From positions 1-34,063 of the forward strand of contig DROT01000226.1 of assembly GCA_011321775.1 (NCBI GenBank): 34,063 nucleotides of DNA. The letters run 5' to 3'. Shown here in pieces: positions 8,438 to 17,670 of this stretch. This DNA is from Gammaproteobacteria bacterium (GTDB lineage: Bacteria; Pseudomonadota; Gammaproteobacteria; DSM-19610). The position numbers and the translations under genes are program-made. The notes beneath the pieces are model-generated. The model ran no database searches, had not been told where the DNA came from, and worked only from the letters and a program-made list of their open reading frames with translations. Position 1 is the first letter of the stretch. Every line of letters begins with the position of its first letter.

Positions 8438-9151
8438 ATGATTGGCAAGGGTTTTTTCAGCCGTCCCGGCCGGCGGTGGATGCTGCCGGCAGCGCTGCTC
8501 GCCGCCCTGCCGGCGACCCGGGCCGCGGAGGTGCGTGGCACCGTGGTCATCGACTACCAGGGCCTGTTTGCCGCAGACGGCAGCACCCGGGCCCGGCCGG
8601 TGTCACTGGCACTGGTCCCTGCAGAGGGACAGCCCGTCTCCAGACGCGCTTCCCGCCTGCAGCACATCGAGATCGCCGGCAACCGCATGCACCCGGCCTT
8701 CGTGACGGTGCGCAAGGGCGACCGTGTCGAATTTGTCAATCGTGACGAGGTGTTGCACGAACTGTTCATCATTTCGGCCGGCAAGCAGCGGGCAACCCGG
8801 ATTGCGAGGGCGAGCGACCGCGCCGCCTCGCGGGCAAGGTTCCGGCTCGACCACAGCGGCACCACGCATTTTTTCTGCCGTATCCACAAGAAGAGCTATG
8901 CACGTGTCGACGTGGTGGACACCCCCTATCTGCAGACCGTGAACGCGGGACAGCCATTCCGTTTCACCGGCCTTCGACCGGGACGCTGGAAGCTGCGGCT
9001 GGCCTCCCCCGCCGCCGAACTGCGCTGGGTGGACGTCACGGCCGTGACATCGCCGCCGCCGCTGGAGCTCAGGCTGGTTTCGCATGGAGGGGGGCGCGGA
9101 GCGAGCGAATTCAGACCAATGTCGGATGTCGCGCAGCTGTACGGGCAATAG
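8438..9151 (+). CDS. Periplasmic cupredoxin-like protein
   Basis: A 237-residue exported protein with a signal peptide of about 30 residues (two arginines, a hydrophobic core, then ATRAAE). The middle resembles a plastocyanin-like cupredoxin: VRKGDRVEFVNRD, then His107 in VLHELF, then Cys147 and His150 in FFCRIH. The axial methionine usually found a few residues later is absent (KKSYA follows), so a type 1 site would lack its usual fourth ligand. Homologues are often annotated as methylamine utilization proteins, but nothing here supports methylamine metabolism. The following GGDEF-EAL receptor starts 15 bases after its stop, so the two are probably co-transcribed and the protein may serve as its periplasmic sensor. 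Confidence 0.8.
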   Translation: MIGKGFFSRPGRRWMLPAALLAALPATRAAEVRGTVVIDYQGLFAADGSTRARPVSLALVPAEGQPVSRRASRLQHIEIAGNRMHPAFVTVRKGDRVEFVNRDEVLHELFIISAGKQRATRIARASDRAASRARFRLDHSGTTHFFCRIHKKSYARVDVVDTPYLQTVNAGQPFRFTGLRPGRWKLRLASPAAELRWVDVTAVTSPPPLELRLVSHGGGRGASEFRPMSDVAQLYGQ

Positions 9152-9166
9152 AGTGCAGGGACCGCA

Positions 9167-11920
9167 GTGAATATCGAACAGAAAAATACGCTGTTCATCA
9201 TATCGCTGGTGCTGACCGTACTGCTGGGCGTTTCCGCGGCCGCGTTCCTGCTGGTGCGGGACCACGTCGAGCACAGCATGGAGGAAGACCTGGACCGTGC
9301 GCAGAAGGTGTTCGTCCAGGTCCAGAAGAACCGCTTCGACAATCTCGTGACCGTCGCGCGCAGCGTGCGTGACGAGCCCAGCCTGATCGCGGCCACCCTG
9401 ACCGGCGACATCGCCACCGTTCGCAGCATGCTCAACGATCTCTATCCGCGGCCGGGCGCGGATTTCATGGCGGTATACCTAGACAGCGGTCCGGGTGGCG
9501 TGGCGAGCACCGGCAACCGCCCGCACTACACCTCGCCCCAGCTGCTCAGCTCGCCCCTGCTGGTAGACCTGGTGCGCGGCCTGTCGCGGGGCGAGGATGT
9601 GGTCTACGGCAACGCCCTGCTGTATGACAGCTGGCTGCAGATGGTCGCGGTACCGGTCGAGAATCCGCTCGGTGGCCGGGTTGCGGCCCTGCTGATCGGC
9701 AAGCGTTTCGGTCAGGACGATCTCGCCGAGCTGCGCAAGCTGGTCTATGCCGATCTGGCGGTGTTCAGCGGCAACCTGGTGCTTGCCAGCAGCATCCGGG
9801 GGCTGCAGTCGAGCCTGCCCCAGTTGTCAGGGCTGGCGGCGACCGGCGACTCCAGGCGGATAACCATTGGTGACGAGCGTTACGGCGTCCGCGTGCTCCC
9901 GGCGCTGAACCGCGTTGGCAGCGATGATTCCCAGGTCAAGGTCCTGTTCGCCGCGCCCTATTCCCGTTACTGGGCGCCCTATCGTCTCCTGGGCGAGAAT
10001 GCCCTGTACTTCTCGCTCATGATCCTGCTGATGGCGGCACTCATCGGTATTACCGTCAGTCGGCGCACGCTGACGCGCCCCATACAGTTGCTGGCACGCG
10101 CCACCCGCGCCATTGCCGACGGCGACATGAACCAGCGCGTCCTGATCCGTCGCAACGACGAACTCGGCCAGTTGACGCAGTCCTTCAACGCCATGCTCGG
10201 GGCGCTCAACGCTTCGCAAAGCGAACTCGAGCGCAACCGCCAGCGCTTCCGCGACTTCGCCGCCAGTTCTTCCGACTGGCTGTGGGAGACCGACCGCGGC
10301 GGCCATTTCACCTTTGTATCCAACAGCATCGCGGACGTCCTGGAGATGTCGCCCGACAGCTGGCTCGGGAGGACGCCGGGAGAGATCTTCCCCTGCGGAG
10401 GGCTGGCCGATCTGATGAGCCTGTTGCGTCCGGGTGAGGGCAAGCCGCGTGCCTTCAAGGATGTCGAGATCTGGGTCCATGTCCCCAGCGGCGACCAGCG
10501 CTGCCTGCAACTCAACGCGGTGCCGGTGTTCCGGGACAAGACCTTCCGTGGCTATCGCGGTACCGCGCGTGACATCACCAAGCTCAAGCAGGACGAAAAA
10601 CGCATGGTGATCCTGGCCAACCAGGACCACCTCACCGGCCTGTCCAACCGGCGGCGTTTCATCGAGGACCTGAACCACGAGATTCGCCGGGTGGAGCGCG
10701 AGGGGCAGCTGGGTGTGCTGCTGCTCATCGATCTCGACCACCTCAAGCTGGTCAACGACACCGCCGGTCACGCGGCCGGCGACCAGATCATCGTGCAGGT
10801 GGCGGGCCTGCTGAAGCGCGCCTCGCGCGAGGAAGACTTCGTTGCGCGCATCAGCGGTGACGAGTTCGCCCTCGCCTGTTCGACCATGACCGAGCAACAG
10901 GGGCTGCAGAAGGCACACGAGCTGCTGGACCGGATCAATGGTCTCAAGCCCCGCCACGGCGGCCGCGTTCTGAACATCTCGGCGAGTGTCGGCGTAGTGA
11001 CCTTCCCGGCGCAGGGCAAGATCCCGGTCGAGCTGCTGGCCAAGGCGGACGCGGCCATGAGCGTTGCCAAGAGCAGCGGGCGCAACCGCGTGCACGTATA
11101 TGACGACAGCGACATGATGCGCGAGCGCATGGACAACCAGCTGGTGTGGAAGGACCGCCTGCTGGAGGCGCTGGACCGGGACGGCCTGCAGCTGGTGTTC
11201 CAGCCCATCGTCGGGGTGGCGAGCAGCCGCGTGCACCACTACGAGGTGCTGGTGCGCATGCGCGGAGCCGATGGAAGCCTGATCGCGCCCGGCAAGTTCA
11301 TCCCCGCGGCGGAACAGTTCGGCCTCATCCAGCAGGTGGACCGGCAGGTGGTCAGCAAGGCCATCCGTTATCTGGCCGATCTGCCGCCTTCGCTGGGTGA
11401 TATCGGTTTCTCGGTCAACCTGTCGGGCCTGTCGGTGGGGCGCCAGGATGTGTACGAGCTGATCGAGCGCGAGATCCGGGAGGGGGGCGTCGATCCCGGG
11501 CGCCTCACCTTCGAGATCACCGAGACCGCCGCCTGCGAGCAGCTCAACAATGCCGTTCAGTTCATCCAGAAGATCCGCCAGCTGGGATGCCGCGTGTCGC
11601 TGGACGATTTCGGCGTCGGCTTTTCCTCCTTTTCCTATCTCAAGCACCTGCGCGCCGATATCCTCAAGATCGACGGCAGCTTCATCCGCGACCTGCACAA
11701 CAACACCGCCGACCAGCTGTTCGTCAAGGCGCTGGTGGACGTGGCGCGCGGCATGGGGATGAAGACCATCGCCGAGTTCGTGGAAAACGAACAGGTCTTC
11801 CTGCGGGTGCGGCAGCTCGGCGTCGACTACGTCCAGGGGTACTATCTGGGCAAGCCCGAGGAACAGCTGGAGGCGAAGCCGCCGGCGGCGCCGCAGGGGA
11901 TCAGCGCCTCGGTCGCCTGA
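9167..11920 (+). CDS. Membrane GGDEF-EAL receptor with HAMP and PAS domains
   Basis: A 917-residue inner-membrane protein. The order is: TM helix about 9-30, a periplasmic sensor region about 31-278, a second TM helix about 279-300, HAMP about 300-350, PAS about 360-475, GGDEF about 480-640 and EAL about 655-900. The cyclase motif is SGDEF (563-567), an accepted variant, and REED placed five residues before it fits the RxxD inhibitory site. The EAL domain keeps EVLVR (Glu693), NLSG, FEITETA, DDFGVG and KIDGSF, so c-di-GMP hydrolysis also looks intact. It could make or break c-di-GMP depending on the signal. The start is GTG at 9167 with AGGGA upstream. The cupredoxin gene immediately before it is a likely partner. 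Confidence 0.93.
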   Translation: MNIEQKNTLFIISLVLTVLLGVSAAAFLLVRDHVEHSMEEDLDRAQKVFVQVQKNRFDNLVTVARSVRDEPSLIAATLTGDIATVRSMLNDLYPRPGADFMAVYLDSGPGGVASTGNRPHYTSPQLLSSPLLVDLVRGLSRGEDVVYGNALLYDSWLQMVAVPVENPLGGRVAALLIGKRFGQDDLAELRKLVYADLAVFSGNLVLASSIRGLQSSLPQLSGLAATGDSRRITIGDERYGVRVLPALNRVGSDDSQVKVLFAAPYSRYWAPYRLLGENALYFSLMILLMAALIGITVSRRTLTRPIQLLARATRAIADGDMNQRVLIRRNDELGQLTQSFNAMLGALNASQSELERNRQRFRDFAASSSDWLWETDRGGHFTFVSNSIADVLEMSPDSWLGRTPGEIFPCGGLADLMSLLRPGEGKPRAFKDVEIWVHVPSGDQRCLQLNAVPVFRDKTFRGYRGTARDITKLKQDEKRMVILANQDHLTGLSNRRRFIEDLNHEIRRVEREGQLGVLLLIDLDHLKLVNDTAGHAAGDQIIVQVAGLLKRASREEDFVARISGDEFALACSTMTEQQGLQKAHELLDRINGLKPRHGGRVLNISASVGVVTFPAQGKIPVELLAKADAAMSVAKSSGRNRVHVYDDSDMMRERMDNQLVWKDRLLEALDRDGLQLVFQPIVGVASSRVHHYEVLVRMRGADGSLIAPGKFIPAAEQFGLIQQVDRQVVSKAIRYLADLPPSLGDIGFSVNLSGLSVGRQDVYELIEREIREGGVDPGRLTFEITETAACEQLNNAVQFIQKIRQLGCRVSLDDFGVGFSSFSYLKHLRADILKIDGSFIRDLHNNTADQLFVKALVDVARGMGMKTIAEFVENEQVFLRVRQLGVDYVQGYYLGKPEEQLEAKPPAAPQGISASVA

Positions 11921-11977
11921 GCGCGGGCCGACCGTCTCCGTGGCGATGAGGCGCCCGGGCCGGCCCTCTCGATTGCA

Positions 11978-13360
11978 TCAGAGCCGTTGCCGTGCGCGTT
12001 CGACCGCCGCCTTGACCTGCGCCGGTGCCGTGCCCCCGAAATGGTCTCGCGAGGAGACCGATCCTTCCAGCGTGAGAACTTCGTAGACGTCTTCACCGAC
12101 CGCCGGTGACAGCGCCTGAAGTTCCTCGAGCCCGATTTCCGCGAGGTCGCGACCGCTGTCGATCCCCAGGCGCACCGCACGGCCCACGATTTCGTGCGCG
12201 TCGCGGAAGGCGACACCCCTGCGAACCAGGTAGTCGGCCAGGTCGGTGGCGGTGGAATAGCCGCTGGCGGCCGCGCGCCGCATGTTGTCGGCCTTCGGCT
12301 GTATCGCCGGTACCATGTCGGCGAAGGCACGCAGGCAGCCGAGCAGGGTGTCGACGGTGTCGAACAGGGGTTCCTTGTCTTCCTGGTTGTCCTTGTTGTA
12401 GGCCAGTGGCTGGCCCTTCATCAACATCAGCAGCCCGCTCAGATGCCCGGCGACGCGCCCCGACTTGCCGCGCACCAGCTCCGGGACATCGGGGTTCTTC
12501 TTCTGCGGCATGATGCTGGAACCGGTGCAGAAACGGTCGGGCAGGTCGACGAAATCGAACTGTGCCGAGGCCCACAGCACCAGTTCCTCCGAGAACCGCG
12601 ACAGGTGGGTGAGCACCAGCGAGGCGCAGGCGACGAACTCGATGACGAAGTCGCGGTCGCTGACCGCATCCAGCGAGTTTTCCGCCGGGGCGTCGAAGCC
12701 CAGCAGCTCGGCGGTGTAGTGGCGGTCGATGGGGAAGCTGGTGCCGGCCAGGGCGGCCGCGCCCAGCGGCATGACGTTGACGCGCCCGAGACAGTCGCGC
12801 AGGCGCTCGCGGTCACGCTGCAGGTTCTCGAACCACGCCAGCATGTGATGGCCGAAGGTCACCGGCATGGCCACCTGCAGGTGGGTGAAGCCCGGCATGA
12901 TGGTGTCGCTGTGGCGTTCGGCCTGGTCGAGCAGTGCTTCCTGCAGGCGCTTCAGCTCGGCGAGACTCGCCTCGATGCGGTCGCGCAGGTAGAGGCGCAG
13001 GTCGGTGGCCACCTGGTCGTTGCGTGAACGACCGGTGTGCAGCTTCTTGCCCGCCTCGCCAATGAGCTCGGTCAGGCGTGCCTCGATGTTCATGTGCACA
13101 TCCTCGAGGGCCACCGACCATTCGAATTCACCCGCCTCGATGTCCTTTTCGATGCGCTCCAGGCCGCCGAGTATGCTCGCCAGTTCGTCCTCGCTGAGAA
13201 TCCCGCAGCGGGCCAGCATGCGCGCGTGCGCGCGCGAGCCTTCGATGTCGTAGCGGTACAGGCGCCGGTCGAAAGCGACCGAGGCCGTGAAGGTCTCGAC
13301 GAAGGCGTCGGTCGATTCGCTGAAGCGTCCACCCCAGGGTTTGCTGCTGTTGTCTGTCAT
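11978..13360 (-). CDS. argH: Argininosuccinate lyase
   Basis: This cytoplasmic enzyme cleaves argininosuccinate into arginine and fumarate, the last step of arginine synthesis. The product is 460 residues, normal for the tetrameric fumarase/aspartase superfamily. The signature [11 protein letters not shown] (280-290) holds the catalytic serine loop, His160 in GFTHLQ is the conserved active-site histidine, and TGRSRNDQ is the substrate loop. The start is the ATG at 13360, which matches the family N-terminus (KPWGGRF). The longer open frame upstream runs antisense to algZ and is not real. It is divergent from algZ with 96 bases between the starts, as in pseudomonads, and convergent with the GGDEF-EAL gene. 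Confidence 0.98.
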   Translation of the reverse strand: MTDNSSKPWGGRFSESTDAFVETFTASVAFDRRLYRYDIEGSRAHARMLARCGILSEDELASILGGLERIEKDIEAGEFEWSVALEDVHMNIEARLTELIGEAGKKLHTGRSRNDQVATDLRLYLRDRIEASLAELKRLQEALLDQAERHSDTIMPGFTHLQVAMPVTFGHHMLAWFENLQRDRERLRDCLGRVNVMPLGAAALAGTSFPIDRHYTAELLGFDAPAENSLDAVSDRDFVIEFVACASLVLTHLSRFSEELVLWASAQFDFVDLPDRFCTGSSIMPQKKNPDVPELVRGKSGRVAGHLSGLLMLMKGQPLAYNKDNQEDKEPLFDTVDTLLGCLRAFADMVPAIQPKADNMRRAAASGYSTATDLADYLVRRGVAFRDAHEIVGRAVRLGIDSGRDLAEIGLEELQALSPAVGEDVYEVLTLEGSVSSRDHFGGTAPAQVKAAVERARQRL

Positions 13361-13456
13361 AGGGATACGGGCCGGTTGGAACGCCGGGCAGTATACCTGA
13401 AAGTCCTCAAGGGCTCGGCCGATATTGGCCATACAGCCACGAGTTTGGGGAATCGA

Positions 13457-14500
13457 ATGCCGACGGGCGGCAAAAACCAGCAGCAAACCCTCTTTCTGCC
13501 CAGCTTCTGCGACATCCGCATGGTGTTCGTGGTGGTGGTGATCGCCGAGTTGCTGGCCTTGGTGCTGGTGCTCGGCAACGATGGCAGCGATCCCTGGGGC
13601 GAACTGGGCCTGGTGTCGCTGTTCCTGCAGTGGATTGCGCTGTCCAGTGCCGCCGTCCTGTGCCTGGCGCGGCCGTTGCTGGCGCGGCTCGGCAACCTGG
13701 CGGCGGCGCTCAGCAGCTACCTGCTGTTGCTGCTGACCACGGCGGCGATCACCGAGGTGGCCTGGCGTATCGGCGCGCTCGAGACGGCAGCCACGGCGGG
13801 GGAACACGCCGCTTTCCTGTTCCGCAACCTCGGGATCAGCGCTATCCTCAGCGCCCTGGTACTCCACTATCTCTATGTCCAGCACCAGTGGCGCCAGAAG
13901 GTCCAGGCCGAGGCGCAGGCGCGGGTGCAGGCGCTGCAGGCGCGTATCCGGCCGCACTTCCTGTTCAACAGCATGAACAGCATCGCCGCGCTGACGCGCA
14001 CGGACCCGGAACGGGCCGAGCAGGCGGTGCAGGATCTCTCCGACCTGTTTCGCGTCACCCTGCGCGAGGCCAGCGAGCGGGTGACGCTGGACGAGGAACT
14101 GGGCGTGGCGCGCGGCTATCTGCGCATGGAATCGTTGCGACTGGGAGACCGCCTGCGCGTGGACTGGGACATCGAACGCCTGCCGCGCAAGCGGCTGGTG
14201 CCGTCGCTGATACTCCAGCCCTTGCTGGAAAACGCGGTCTATCACGGTGTCGAGCCGTTGCCGGAGGGGGGACGTATCCTCATCAGCGGCGCCGCCGAGG
14301 GGCGCCGGGTCCATATCAGTGTACGCAACCCGCGGGCGCCGCAGCGCACGGCCGTCCACCGTCGTGGCAACCGCATGGCCCTGGAGAATATACGCCTGCG
14401 CCTGCAGCTCGCCTTCGGCGGCCAGGCGGGTGTGGCACTGCGCGAAATCGGCGACGAGTTCGAGACCACCCTGTACTTCCCGCGGGAGAAGATGAAATGA
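13457..14500 (+). CDS. algZ: AlgZ/FimS-like sensor histidine kinase (LytS type)
   Basis: A 347-residue membrane sensor kinase. Four to five hydrophobic helices occupy residues about 20-140. The HisKA_7TM-free LytS-type kinase region follows, with the phosphoacceptor-like His167 in [11 protein letters not shown], an N-box with [12 protein letters not shown] and a C-terminal G-box with [13 protein letters not shown]. In pseudomonads AlgZ works with AlgR to control alginate, twitching and virulence genes, but the regulon here is unknown. The start is taken as ATG 13457; an upstream in-frame TTG at 13445 is possible. The stop overlaps the algR start (ATGA), so the two are translationally coupled. 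Confidence 0.9.
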   Translation: MPTGGKNQQQTLFLPSFCDIRMVFVVVVIAELLALVLVLGNDGSDPWGELGLVSLFLQWIALSSAAVLCLARPLLARLGNLAAALSSYLLLLLTTAAITEVAWRIGALETAATAGEHAAFLFRNLGISAILSALVLHYLYVQHQWRQKVQAEAQARVQALQARIRPHFLFNSMNSIAALTRTDPERAEQAVQDLSDLFRVTLREASERVTLDEELGVARGYLRMESLRLGDRLRVDWDIERLPRKRLVPSLILQPLLENAVYHGVEPLPEGGRILISGAAEGRRVHISVRNPRAPQRTAVHRRGNRMALENIRLRLQLAFGGQAGVALREIGDEFETTLYFPREKMK

Positions 14501-15234
14501 AGTGTCTGGTCGTGGATGACGAAGCGCTCGCCCGGGAGCGTCTCAGCCGCATGCTGGAGGAAGTGCCCGGCTGCGAGGTCTGCGCTGCCGCGGAGAGCGG
14601 CGAACGGGCGCTGCAGCTGGCGCAACGGCTGGAGCCGGAGCTGGTGCTGCTGGACATCCGCATGCCGGGCATGGACGGACTGGAGGTGGCGCGTCACCTG
14701 GCCGGGCTGGAGCGGCCACCGGCGGTGGTGTTCAGTACCGCCTACAGTGATCATGCGCTGCAGGCCTTCGAGGCCCAGGCCATCGACTATCTGCTCAAGC
14801 CCATCCATCCGCAGCGCCTGCAACAGGCGCTGGAGAAGGCGCGGCGGCTGAGCGCCTCGCAGCTGGAGGGTCTCGGTGAATCCGCCGGCGGCGGGGCCCG
14901 TACCCACCTGTGTGCGCGCAACCGCGGCAACCTGGAACTGGTCCCGGTCGGCGAAGTGGTCTATTTCCAGGCCGACCACAAGTACGTCACCGTTCGGTCC
15001 CCGCGGCAGCAGATTCTCATCGAGGAATCGCTGAAATCGCTGGAACGGGAGTTCGGGGACCGTTTTCTGCGCATTCATCGCAACGCCCTGGTGGCGGCCG
15101 CCGCCATTCGCGGCCTGGAGAAGGACGCCGAGGGCCACTGCAGGGTGGTGCTGGACGGCGTGGAGAAGCGCCTGGAGGTCAGTCGCCGGCTGCTGCCCGA
15201 GGTGCGCAAGCGCATCCGTACCGGCGCCGTGTGA
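14497..15234 (+). CDS. algR: AlgR-like LytTR response regulator
   Basis: A 245-residue response regulator. The receiver domain (about 1-120) shows the acidic pair DD at 7-8, the phosphoacceptor Asp53 in [11 protein letters not shown], a TAYSDHA segment and Lys in LLKPIHP. A LytTR DNA-binding domain follows (about 140-240) with [13 protein letters not shown] and a [10 protein letters not shown] segment, typical of AlgR/LytR. The gene overlaps algZ by four bases and is followed by a convergent gene. Next comes the heme operon on the same strand, an arrangement shared with Pseudomonas (algZ-algR-hemC-hemD). It should bind direct-repeat promoter sites as a dimer; its targets cannot be read from this window. 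Confidence 0.93.
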   Translation: MKCLVVDDEALARERLSRMLEEVPGCEVCAAAESGERALQLAQRLEPELVLLDIRMPGMDGLEVARHLAGLERPPAVVFSTAYSDHALQAFEAQAIDYLLKPIHPQRLQQALEKARRLSASQLEGLGESAGGGARTHLCARNRGNLELVPVGEVVYFQADHKYVTVRSPRQQILIEESLKSLEREFGDRFLRIHRNALVAAAAIRGLEKDAEGHCRVVLDGVEKRLEVSRRLLPEVRKRIRTGAV

Positions 15235-15244
15235 AGCGCCTTTC

Positions 15245-15300
15245 CCCGGTCTGCCGAACCGGGCCGCAGACGCGGACTGGCGTGCGCATCGGTGGCGCAC
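15245..15300. other. Two stem-loops between convergent genes
   Basis: Between the algR stop and the thioredoxin-like stop lie two perfect inverted repeats: CCCGGT/ACCGGG with a 7-base loop (15245-15263) and GTGCGC/GCGCAC with a 7-base loop (15282-15300). Neither is followed by a T tract on either strand. They may pause polymerase or protect the ends of both transcripts, but they are not classical intrinsic terminators. Confidence 0.4.
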
Positions 15301-15316
15301 GAGCGGCCAGGCGGCG

Positions 15317-15826
15317 CTACGGTCTGTGCGGACAGCATCCCTCGTGGCGCAATCTGTCGCGCGCCTGCTCCAGTGCCTGATCCAGGTAGGCACCGTAGAA
15401 GTCCAGCGTGGTGACGCCCACCATGCGATCGGCCAGTTCCTGCCCCCGGTCGTCGACGAACAGCAGGGTGGGGGTCACGCGTACCTGATAGCGGCGGGCG
15501 AGCGACTCCGCGTCGCGGTTGCGGCCGTCGAAGTCACGCACGGGTCGGTCGCTGTCCAGCAGCAGCCGGCGCATGCGTACGCGCCGGCGGTAGTCGCGGT
15601 TGCGCTGCATCGGCTCGAGTACTTCCTGCTCCAGCAGCGTGCAGTATTCGCAGTCGCCGCGGGCGAACTCCAGCAGCAGCGGCACGCAATCGGTGGAAGC
15701 CGCCCGACCCTCCCGCTGCAGATCGGTCGCCGGCATCAGTTCCGAGGCGTCTACCTGCCGCGACGGGCCGGCGCCGATCACCAGCACGGCGGCCACCACC
15801 CGCAGCCACTTGCACCCGTTCCGCAT
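15317..15826 (-). CDS. Periplasmic thioredoxin-fold protein (SoxW-like)
   Basis: A 169-residue exported thioredoxin-like protein. Residues 1-28 form a signal peptide (basic start, hydrophobic [11 protein letters not shown], cut near VDAS). The redox motif CEYC spans residues 59-62 and is preceded by LLEFARGD. The cis-proline loop reads [14 protein letters not shown]. This fits thiol-disulfide reductases of the SoxW/DsbE-like type that act in the periplasm; the substrate is unknown. The tail ends in an odd GCCPHRP with two adjacent cysteines. The ATG at 15826 is preceded by an in-frame GTG at 15829, and either could be used. It is divergent from hemC with 46 bases between them. Confidence 0.85.
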   Translation of the reverse strand: MRNGCKWLRVVAAVLVIGAGPSRQVDASELMPATDLQREGRAASTDCVPLLLEFARGDCEYCTLLEQEVLEPMQRNRDYRRRVRMRRLLLDSDRPVRDFDGRNRDAESLARRYQVRVTPTLLFVDDRGQELADRMVGVTTLDFYGAYLDQALEQARDRLRHEGCCPHRP

Positions 15827-15872
15827 CACTCGCTATGCTCCCCGCTCTCCCATCACCAGCCGACCGATCGCC

Positions 15873-16808
15873 ATGTCCGAGCCCGTCCTTCGTATCGCCA
15901 CCCGCAAGAGTCCGCTGGCATTGTGGCAGGCCAACCACGTGCGCGATGCCCTGCAGGCGCGCAACCCGGGCCTGCAGGTGGAACTGCTCACCATGTCCAC
16001 CCAGGGCGACCGTATCCTCGATACGCCGCTGGCCAAGGTCGGCGGCAAGGGCCTGTTTGTCAAGGAGCTGGAACTGGGCATGCTGGAAGGACGTGCGGAT
16101 CTGGCGGTTCATTCCATGAAGGACGTGCCGGTGGAGTTCCCGGAGGGACTGGGGCTGGCCGCCATCCTGCCGCGCGAGGATCCCCGCGACGCCCTGATCT
16201 CCAACGAGTACTCGAGCCTGGACGAGCTGCCCCGGGGCGCCCGGGTGGGGACTTCCAGTCTCAGGCGCCAGTGCCAGTTGCGCGCACATCGCCCGGATCT
16301 GGAGGTGCTCGACCTGCGCGGCAACGTCAACACCCGTATCGGCAAGCTCGACGACGGAGCCTACGACGCCATCCTGCTGGCCGCCGCCGGGGTGCGGCGC
16401 ATGGGCTGGGAGGAGCGCATTCGCGAGCTGCTGCCGCCGGAACGTTTCCTGCCGGCCATTGGCCAGGGCGCCATCGGTGTCGAGATTCGCAGCGACGATC
16501 AACGCGTGCGTTCGCTGGTGGCCGAGTTGAACGATCCGCAGACGGCAACCCGGGTGGCGGCCGAACGGGCGTTGAACGAGGCCCTGGAAGGCGGCTGCCA
16601 GGTTCCCATCGCCGGTTACGCCGAGATCGAGCACGGTGTGATTCTGTTGCGGGCCTTGGTCGGCCGCCCCGACGGCAGCGAACTGGTACAGGGTGTCATC
16701 AGCGGCCGGCCGCAGGAGGCCGGGGAACTGGGGCGCGTGCTGGCCGAGGACCTGCTGTCGCGCGGTGCCCGGGAGATTCTGGCCGAGGTCTACGGCGGGG
16801 ATGTCTGA
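15873..16808 (+). CDS. hemC: Hydroxymethylbilane synthase (porphobilinogen deaminase)
   Basis: This cytoplasmic enzyme joins four porphobilinogen units into hydroxymethylbilane. The product is 311 residues, the normal size. Cys242 in EGGCQVP carries the dipyrromethane cofactor. The N-terminal [14 protein letters not shown] and the VHSMKDVP and GTSSLRRQ segments are all conserved. The start is ATG 15873; upstream in-frame sequence is antisense to the divergent thioredoxin-like gene. It is first in a tight series: hemD overlaps it by 8 bases, then hemX and hemY follow. No clear Shine-Dalgarno or promoter was recognised in the short divergent gap. Confidence 0.98.
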   Translation: MSEPVLRIATRKSPLALWQANHVRDALQARNPGLQVELLTMSTQGDRILDTPLAKVGGKGLFVKELELGMLEGRADLAVHSMKDVPVEFPEGLGLAAILPREDPRDALISNEYSSLDELPRGARVGTSSLRRQCQLRAHRPDLEVLDLRGNVNTRIGKLDDGAYDAILLAAAGVRRMGWEERIRELLPPERFLPAIGQGAIGVEIRSDDQRVRSLVAELNDPQTATRVAAERALNEALEGGCQVPIAGYAEIEHGVILLRALVGRPDGSELVQGVISGRPQEAGELGRVLAEDLLSRGAREILAEVYGGDV

Positions 16809-17625
16809 GACCCTCAGCGGGTCCGGCCACGGTGCCGGGCAAAGCGCCGATCTGGAGGGAACCGGCGTGCTGGTCACCCGGCCGGTGGCACAGGCGCAGG
16901 GTCTGTGCCGCGCGATCGAACGCCTCGGGGGACGTGCCATCCCCTTTCCCGTGCTCGAGATTCTGGAACCCGAGGACGGCGGGCCGCTGCAGCGGGTCGT
17001 GGGGGCGCTGGACGACTATGACATGGCGATCTTCATCAGTGCCAACGCCGTCAACCGCGCACTGGAAGCCATTCTCGCGCAGCGCGACTGGCCGGCCACG
17101 GTGGAGATCGCGGTCATCGGTCGACGTTCGGCGCAAGAGCTGGAGCAGTTCGGGCTGGCTCCCGACATTTGCCCGCCGGAGCGTTTCAACAGCGAAGCCT
17201 TGCTGGAGCTGCCGCAGATGCAGGCGGTGGAGGGCCGTCGTATCGTCATTTTCCGTGGCAACGGCGGACGTGAATTTCTCGCCGACACCCTGCGCCGGCG
17301 CGGTGCCAGGGTGGACTACGTCGAAGCCTACCGGCGGGCGCAGCCGGCGGCGGACAACGGCGGGCTGCTGGCGGCCTTGCGTCGTGGCCAGATCGACGTG
17401 ACGCTGGTCAACAGCGAGGAGAGCCTGCGTAACCTGCTGGCCATGGCCGGCGCCGAGGCGGCAGAGATACTGCGTCGCATCCCGCTGCTGGTGGTCAGCG
17501 AGCGCATGCTTCCGGTAGTCCGGGAACTGGGTTTCCGCGATCCGCCGCTGGTGGCCGCCAATGCCACCGACGAGGCGGTGGTGGAGGCCTTGCGGCAATG
17601 GCGCGCGACCACGACGGCATCCTGA
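16801..17625 (+). CDS. hemD: Uroporphyrinogen-III synthase
   Basis: A 274-residue HemD that closes and inverts hydroxymethylbilane to form uroporphyrinogen III. Sequence conservation in this family is low. Recognition rests on [16 protein letters not shown] near the N-terminus, a central [11 protein letters not shown] segment, the [20 protein letters not shown] stretch with RGNGGRE, and [14 protein letters not shown] in the second half, plus its position directly after hemC. The ATG at 16801 lies inside the hemC end (8-base overlap), so translation is probably coupled. About 20 extra residues precede the family start. It is followed after 45 bases by hemX. Confidence 0.94.
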   Translation: MSETLSGSGHGAGQSADLEGTGVLVTRPVAQAQGLCRAIERLGGRAIPFPVLEILEPEDGGPLQRVVGALDDYDMAIFISANAVNRALEAILAQRDWPATVEIAVIGRRSAQELEQFGLAPDICPPERFNSEALLELPQMQAVEGRRIVIFRGNGGREFLADTLRRRGARVDYVEAYRRAQPAADNGGLLAALRRGQIDVTLVNSEESLRNLLAMAGAEAAEILRRIPLLVVSERMLPVVRELGFRDPPLVAANATDEAVVEALRQWRATTTAS

Positions 17626-17633
17626 GGACGGAA

Positions 17634-17663
17634 TTGGTCCTTGGTCGGGGAGGCTGCTAGCAT
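17634..17663 (+). promoter_or_regulatory. Weak candidate promoter before hemX
   Basis: TTGGTC (17634-17639) and TAGCAT (17658-17663) lie 18 bases apart in the short gap between hemD and hemX. They match 3 of 6 and 4 of 6 consensus bases. This could be an internal promoter, but the match is weak and hemD readthrough is enough to explain hemX expression. Confidence 0.25.
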
Positions 17664-17670
17664 TGCCGCC

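Noticed and set aside
8604-8620. TGGCAC followed by TGCA inside the cupredoxin gene as a sigma-54 promoter
   Set aside because: The GG-to-GC spacing is one base too long and it lies within coding sequence.
11978-14359. A 793-residue version of ArgH
   Set aside because: The extra N-terminal part is antisense to algZ; the true ArgH start is at 13360.
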